DNA of 64,000 bases, taken from positions 1 through 64,000 of the forward strand of contig JAHLKD010000107.1 of assembly GCA_025526935.1 (NCBI GenBank), given 5' to 3'. Shown one piece after another: positions 58,860 to 64,000 of the stretch. The stretch comes from Cladochytrium replicatum. Its lineage: Eukaryota > Chytridiomycota > Chytridiomycetes > Cladochytriales > Cladochytriaceae. Each line of letters begins with the position of its first letter. Within the stretch, counting starts at the first letter, position 1. The notes under the pieces are model-generated. The model was not told where the DNA came from. It made no database searches and saw nothing but the letters and a program-made list of their open reading frames with translations. Position numbers and translations under genes: made by a program.

Positions 58860-59597
58860 TATAGCTTCCCAGCAAATCGTTGATGAAATTCTCCTCCTAC
58901 TCGGCAGGTGGGCAGGTCAGCCCAAGCTCGCTTTTACAGCTGCCGCATGGCTCCGTCGTCCCTATCGTCCGTGTCCTCGAATGGTGGATATCGAGCAGAT
59001 TAATTAAATCTGGACTGGTCTGAAGCGTGCATGGACGACTCTAGCAAGTTCGGCCGCGTCGATGTGTCGGGGTCGGAACCTGAACGGACGAGTTGCGCGA
59101 TGGATGAAGCGAGCCATAACGGGCACATCGAGGTGCTCGATTGGTGGATAAACAGCGGGCTGGAAGTCGATTTCACCGGTTTTGTAATGGATCGAGTAAG
59201 CGAGTCAGCCGTTCTCGACTTGTGGGCCAAGAGTGGGCTGGAGTTACGGTGGACCCACGCTGCGATGAAGTGGGCGAGCAGGAATGGAAGAGTGGATATC
59301 CTGCAGTGGTGGAAGGACAGCAACCTCAAGTTGAAATGCAGCGAAGACGCAATCGATAGGGCGAGTGAGAACGGACAGGTGGAAGTCTTAGAAGAATGGT
59401 GGAAAGCCAGTGAACTCAAAATTAAGTCAACTCAGTGGGTGATCAACAGCGCAAGCCGGAACGGACATTTGAGTGTTCTTGAGTGGTGGAAAGAGAGTGG
59501 GATCCCGCTTAAATACAACACATTTGCAATGGATGAGGGGAGCAGAAATGGACATGTCGACATTCTGGAATGGTGGAAATCCAGCGGGCTCGAGTAA
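58860..59597 (+). pseudogene. WWK-repeat (ankyrin-like) gene, third copy
   Basis: The 5' part (58860-59000) reads DEILLLLGRWAGQPKLAFTA, a leader-like helical segment, then hits a stop (TAA at about 59004). From 59031 a clean 188-codon frame carries six repeat units (VLDWWINSGLEVDFTGFVMD, ILQWWKDSNLKLKCSEDAID, VLEWWKESGIPLKYNTFAMD, ILEWWKSSGLE), ending at TAA 59595. If translation starts at an internal ATG (59031) the repeat part could still be made. Similar sequence continues in other frames to about 59700. Confidence 0.7.
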
Positions 59598-59904
59598 CGG
59601 TATACCGCTGGATAGGTGGACTGGGCGACAATTAAGATGCATTTCGAGGTTTTGGGTTGGTGGGAGAACAGCGGACTTAGGTGTAGCGCAAAGCTCAATA
59701 TTCGACGACAAGAGACCAGCTGATGACACTAGGAGAAAGACATGCACCTTGAAACTACTTTATTATTTACTGCATACATTCGTGGTCCAATAAAACTGGA
59801 ATTCACTTCCAATTCACACTGATTTTGCATTCGAAATTGCCGACTAACTTCTCCCTCCACGACTTGGTTCAATAGAAGACACTCGGTCCATAGAAGCTTG
59901 AATC

Positions 59905-60558
59905 CTATCCGATCACACTCGTCGTATCTCCACACCGCTGCAACAGCATCGCACCCCATGCAACAAACGTCTCCTGCGCGACATGCACTCGATACCCAAC
60001 CGCCTCCAAAAGGCCCCACTCTGCATCATTCACCTCCCGCACATCGAGCCCACAGATCCGTGCCCACGCACGATTGCTCACTTTCGCGTCCTGGTGGTAC
60101 TTGCTCGCGATCACAAGCGCCGCGACGAACGCTCTTCGTCCGCACACAGGCAGCGACGTGGGATTGCTGGAAGAGAGACGAAGGATGTAAAAGAGTGCAA
60201 GCTGGAGCGTGGAGAATGAGGTTTGTGATCGACGCAGGATCGTTTCGATGAAAGGGCGGAGGGGGAGCAGACTTGGGGATGTGAGTGGGTGTGAGGAGTG
60301 CGTGAGCGGCCATATTTTCTCGATAACTGTTGCAACGATATCTGTTTTTCATTTGGAACAAACCAGTTAGATTGATTTCGTATGAAAAAAGTGCTGATCT
60401 TCACTCACGGACAAGCCGAGCGACGAACTCATCGCGCGGAGACTCGGCGGGAGTAATCCGAACGGTAGGGAATGAAACACTTGATTCGGCCACGACATCA
60501 GCACTACTTTTTGTTGCTGTGGTGGTATCAGAAGAGAAATCGCTTGAAGATCCCAAAA
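59905..60558 (-). CDS. PCL/PHO80-type cyclin (5' end not resolved)
   Basis: Two exons are certain: 60409-60558 and 59905-60341, joined in frame (LVHIVATVIEKIWPL). The cyclin box shows TLQLALFYILRLS, the hallmark RRAFVAALVIASKYHQDAKV, SNRAWARICGLDVREVNDAE and LLEAVGYRVHV. This is the pattern of fungal Pcl1/Pcl2-like cyclins that activate Pho85/Cdk5-type kinases in cell-cycle and polarity control. The upstream exon begins after TTGCAG at 60559; a short first exon with the ATG must lie further upstream (to about 60900) but none fits in frame with certainty. The C-terminus is short after the box. Confidence 0.82.
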
Positions 60559-60899
60559 CTGCAACATCCAAACAGTGAGATTAGAATAGAGTAATTACAA
60601 ACTTAGCAATTATGCAAGAAAACATGGAGTTGTTGTTGCTGAGATATTCTCGGAAATCGGTAACAAGGTGGGAAAGTCAGCGGGAAGAGCTTTTGTAGGG
60701 TGGAACAGCTGGACGAACGACAGCAACTCTGACACATACCTGAACTGCGCAATGCCTTGTGTTTTCTCCGAAATTCTTCTTTTTGTTTCTCTTTGGTCGG
60801 AAAGTCGTCTTGGCTACCTTTGTGTGTGTGAAATAGTTGGCAAGTTCAGGGTACCCGGTAGTCGAAATGCACATCCAGATGCTGTTTCATTCTGAAACA

Positions 60900-61752
60900 A
60901 AGCCCAAGCTGAGTGCCTTACGTTGGCAAAGATTCCACCCTCGGTGGTTCACGTCACAGTCACCATTTTAAACTGATTTTGGTTGTCAAGCAGGGCAAAG
61001 TTGACACAAAGAATGGCGCTACTGTCGATCAAGTTTAACGCACTTGCTCTACGGAGAAGAAGGATTGTGAATTATTTTAGATGACAGAGAGGATTCGGAG
61101 ATACCGAAACCGCACGAAGTTTGTTTTAATGGATATACGGGAGAAGGAAAGGGGAGCTACTGACACACCAACTGCTTTACTCTCAACCCCATCAACCCCA
61201 TCGCCTGCCGGATCGCCCTAATCACAACCTCCCGATCCGCCTCCTCCACAGCCTCCGCCGCGTCCTTCTCCTTCCACTTCCTCACATTCCTCACCTCCTG
61301 CTTCCCTCTCCCGTTCCACAACCATCGCACTTGTAGCTGACGTCGCCCTCAGCAATTCAACCTTCCATCCTCCTCACCTAGAGGCGAGAGAGGGGGTGGC
61401 GTGGAGGAGGTGGACATCGAATTCGGGGGGTCGGGGTGGGGGGGAATCAGCGGTTAAGGGGGTGCGGGGGTGATCGATGCGGAGTGCCGGCCACCGGCGT
61501 CTGAACTTCGCGGGGGGTTCACCTTTGTCGCTGCTCAGCAAGTTTCCAGACCCTTGCTTGTATCCACCGGTTGATCCATCTGTAGGATCACCAGTTTCTA
61601 TGGACTGGCTCCTGGCTGTGGAAGAGCAATGTGCCTGAGAAATGTACCGTTTAGTCTGTTTTCAGTGGAGTCATCATTGAGTGCTGCGTTAGTTTTTTCT
61701 GGTAGCAGAAGCGGCAACCACCATCATTGATCGCTTGGAAATATTGTTCTTA
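60900..61752. other. intergenic, purine/pyrimidine-biased tract
   Basis: A C/T-rich stretch (61170-61330) followed by a G-rich one (61385-61480, runs of G such as GGGGTGGGGGGG) that could form G-quadruplex structures. A minus-strand open stretch of about 60 codons ending at 61162 (EEADREVVIRAIRQAM) is probably chance in biased sequence. Confidence 0.4.
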
Positions 61753-62905
61753 TTACCGGATACAACCTACTGCGGGAAAAAATTCTTTATTCTCGCCCGG
61801 GTCCCTTCGCTGACCCCCCGCTACATACACCACTGTGCCAACAAACACCGCAAACGCACCAAGCCAAGGTTCCTCGTTCCTGAAAACATGTACCGAGATA
61901 AATAAAGACACGAGCTTTCGTATTGAAAGCACAAGGTTCAGCGTTACGGGGGATGCCACAGACGACAGCTTATGCACCCCGATATGCATACATCTAAAGA
62001 AAAAAAGTTAAAAACAATGAAACAAGATCTGTTTTATGGACTCACATTGAGTGAGCATGTTCAGGATCAAGTTCATCCACATACTTGGCACCTCGACATC
62101 GAAAAGCGGAGCAATGTTGCTCATACCATCGAACACACGGCGTGCTCCCGCACCCCACCTCAAACTCTCAGCCACACTCCTCAAGGTCACCCCCTCGCAC
62201 TTTGAATACTCTCCAATCTGAGTCTGGATATATCCATCCAGAACACTGCAAACATGGGCAGGGCAAGGAAATGCGTGTAAAACAGCGCTTCTCTCCACTG
62301 CGCACGGCCGTATTTGTCATACGTGATCTGTTGTATGTATCCGAGGAGAGAGGAGAGCATGAGTGCAAGGAAATGCCCGTGAGGTAATCTGATAGCGGAC
62401 TTTGCTGGGAGTTAGAGGATGGATGAGAGTGTGCCGATGTGTACGCGGATGAGATGACACCGGCTGCTGTGACAAGAAGAACCCCAAAAATTTGTGCGAA
62501 GGTGTACCTGCAAAAAAAGTTGAACAATGAATAAGTGAAGCCAAAAAAAACCTGTGATCACAGTCCCACTTTTGACGAAACACAACAATCCCATGAGCAA
62601 GCTGAAGAGCAAAGAAGCAGAACGAAAGATAATGTGCAAGGGCATCGGGACTTTGAACGAGAGGTGTTGAGAACGGAGGCAGAAAAGAACATCACGATCA
62701 TGGTCACCCAGATGTACAACGGAACGGTCCGCTTCCGCAATCTTATCGGAACCCAAACTTTTCGTTCTCGCAAGACTTTCTCTCCCTCGTCGGTCTTCTC
62801 ATAGTCTTTCCTTTCACCGTCCAGCCAAACTCCAAATTCGACATGAGTCCCTCTGCAGCGACAAACACGAAATTGTGCGAGCGTGATGAGATGCCCCGTT
62901 ACCAA
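61753..62905 (-). pseudogene. SLC35B4/Yea4-type UDP-GlcNAc/UDP-xylose transporter with indels
   Basis: A Golgi/ER nucleotide-sugar transporter of ten membrane spans. Blocks seen in order: GHLITLAQF, FVFVAAEGLMSNLEFG, TVPLYIWVTMIVMFFSASVL, LSFKVPMPLHIIFRSASLLF, IFGVLLVTAAGVISS, LMLSSLLGYIQQITYDKYGR, FYTHFLALPMFAVFW, TLNLVLSIRKLVSLFISV and a short tail to 61753. The frame is interrupted by an extra T (about 62868), a short deletion between SVLN and LSFKV (about 62680), a lost G at the splice donor after FVK (about 62586), and a lost G before LMLSS (about 62363). Each is 1-7 bases. Either a pseudogene or unpolished sequence; the order of domains is otherwise complete. Confidence 0.8.
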
Positions 62906-62929
62906 GATCAAGCTGTCCGACAATATGCA

Positions 62930-63660
62930 TGGACAATCATCTTCCCGTCTCCTTACAGCTCTCTTTTCTGCACTCCTTTTCGCAGATCTCTCCTCTTCGG
63001 TCGCAATCCACCGCTGTCAACCCACCACTGAAGCACCTCCTCGTGTCCCCATGCGCTCGCGACGTCTATCGACTCTTCAGTTCACACCAACGTGATCCCG
63101 CTGGAAATCCATCAAGCCAGCACGTCAACACGACCGTTCCAGCTCGCCCGGTCCAGTGCGGACCGGGTTTGCACTTTCGAGTGTCGAGTCGAGTAGTTTG
63201 GCGTCAGATACGATCACCGGACGTCATTCTACGCGGCCAATCCTTCGGAGATCAGATCTGTGTGTGCGGAACCAGTTCGAGGATGTTAACGTGGCAGTTC
63301 AGGCTCGCAAGGAGCGGAGAGGCGGCCATGTGTTTGAATTCTATGGCGCTGGAGTGCCGCCACGAGAGAACGGTGGTGTGACCGTTATTGCTGGCGCCGT
63401 CGACGGTGCGGACGGTGTATTTGAGTGGGAGGCGGGCACCCGTTGAGGACGTTGATAGGCCCGTTCTCAGTTGCGCTTTGAGGGCGTTGGAAGAGTAGGA
63501 CGGTGCAAGGGATGCGTTTTGGAGGTGACTTTGGTGTGGTCAAGGGGACTTGCTTCGTCCATCGAGATGATTCTGTGGATGAGCTTCGATTGAACATGGC
63601 GGCGACGGACGTGTGTTGCTGCTCTGAGTGACGACAGTTCCAGCAGAATCAGGATCCTCG
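62930..63660. other. region without an assignable gene
   Basis: Frames on both strands (for example LPLKYTVRTVDGASNNGHTT on the minus strand near 63410) hint at coding sequence, but no splice structure or domain could be established. Confidence 0.3.
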
Positions 63661-63664
63661 ATTC

Positions 63665-64000
63665 TCAGGAGGGACTGTATGTATTTGGTGTGGGATGTAT
63701 GAACAAAAGCGGAGGAGTGCCACGCAATCCAAACTGTGTTTCAGTCCACTCTCCGGGATTCGCACAGCCCAGATCAGTGCAAGTGTACGGAGCAAGCATG
63801 TTTGAAAGGATCTTCGTTTGCATCACTCCACGGATCGGGTATTCGTCGGTGCCTCTAATTAAGGAGTTGATCAGTGAGAGTTCCTGAAACTAAACGATTG
63901 CTCACCTAAAGTCCGGCACTTTGTCACAGGCAGCAAAGCCATCTCCTACGTTACCAATGTGATGGACGATGTAGGATGTTGACTCCGTTTGACCCAAGCC
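63665..64000 (-). CDS. 3' end of an unidentified gene running off the window
   Basis: Two in-frame pieces: 63906-64000 (GLGQTESTSYIVHHIGNVGD, then CDKVPDF) and 63665-63854 (RGTDEYPIRGVMQTKILSNM, then CTDLGCANPGEW and LRGTPPLLF), joined over a 51-nt GT-AG intron, with the stop at 63665. The paired Cys residues and Gly/Pro/Asn-rich sequence suggest an extracellular or lumenal protein. I do not recognise the family. Confidence 0.6.

Noticed and set aside
61150-61340. Minus-strand coding-like stretch rich in Glu/Lys/Arg
   Set aside because: Only about 60 codons, no ATG in frame, and it lies in strongly biased sequence that produces such frames by chance.

Overview
This is a eukaryotic nuclear window, most likely from a chytrid fungus (Chytridiomycota, perhaps Chytridiales; this placement is inferred). 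Genes on both strands are cut by many short GT-AG introns, mostly about 46-76 nt. The conserved genes are of fungal/opisthokont type. There are three copies of a roughly 33-residue repeat built on a WWKxSGLEL core, which I associate with expanded chytrid families. A mitochondrial intron-endonuclease fragment is present as a nuclear insert. I saw no rRNA, convincing tRNA, CRISPR array or replication origin.

Layout. 1-9647: nested Ty1/copia elements. Element A (3' part plus LTR), a strip of an older copy of the same family, and a full-length element B (LTR 2883-3561, gag, pol, LTR 8967-9647). B has a Ty1-like +1 gag-pol junction and one in-frame amber codon in RNase H. 9648 to about 10011: mitochondrial LAGLIDADG endonuclease fragment abutting the LTR end. 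10.5-19.2 kb: STE20/GCK kinase (+), 12-exon DDHD phospholipase (-), small unknown gene (-), UBA-UAS-UIM-UBX p97 adaptor (-). 19.2-22.5 kb: decayed repeats and a copia remnant. 22.8-30.7 kb: aspartate aminotransferase (-), steryl ester hydrolase-type lipase with an in-frame TGA (-), isopentenyl-diphosphate isomerase (+), and a Mis18-domain protein that also carries two C2H2 zinc fingers (-).

31.9-38.5 kb is a transposon cluster. It holds a truncated hAT transposase joined tail to tail with a coiled-coil gene fragment, arrays of a 96-97 bp repeat that are inverted on the left and direct on the right, and a second 1.4 kb copy of the hAT 5' end plus array. 39.7-50.4 kb: C2H2 regulator (+), WWK-repeat fragments in opposite orientations around a secreted Pro/Lys/Thr-rich gene made of duplicated mini-exons, SPAG1/RPAP3-like TPR gene (+), large disordered protein (-), Seh1 (-). 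51.2-64 kb is rich in broken genes: an AATF/Bfr2 copy, a second hAT transposon, a NACHT (NLR-like) gene with a stop just after the Walker A motif, another WWK-repeat gene, an apparently intact PCL-type cyclin, an SLC35B/Yea4-type transporter with several indels, and the 3' end of an unidentified gene at the edge.

The intact genes are housekeeping or regulatory: kinase signalling, membrane lipid and sterol ester metabolism, isoprenoid synthesis, ubiquitin/p97, centromere, nuclear pore/TORC1 control and cell cycle. They do not form one pathway. The interesting material is the interplay of transposons with gene fragments and the unusual domain and exon architectures. Several lesions are single-base changes in short runs of one base, so assembly indels must be excluded before calling those genes dead. 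Exon structures come from reading splice sites and frames by eye; for the kinase, DDHD, IPP isomerase, Mis18, SPAG1 and C2H2 genes the summed exon lengths keep frame throughout.
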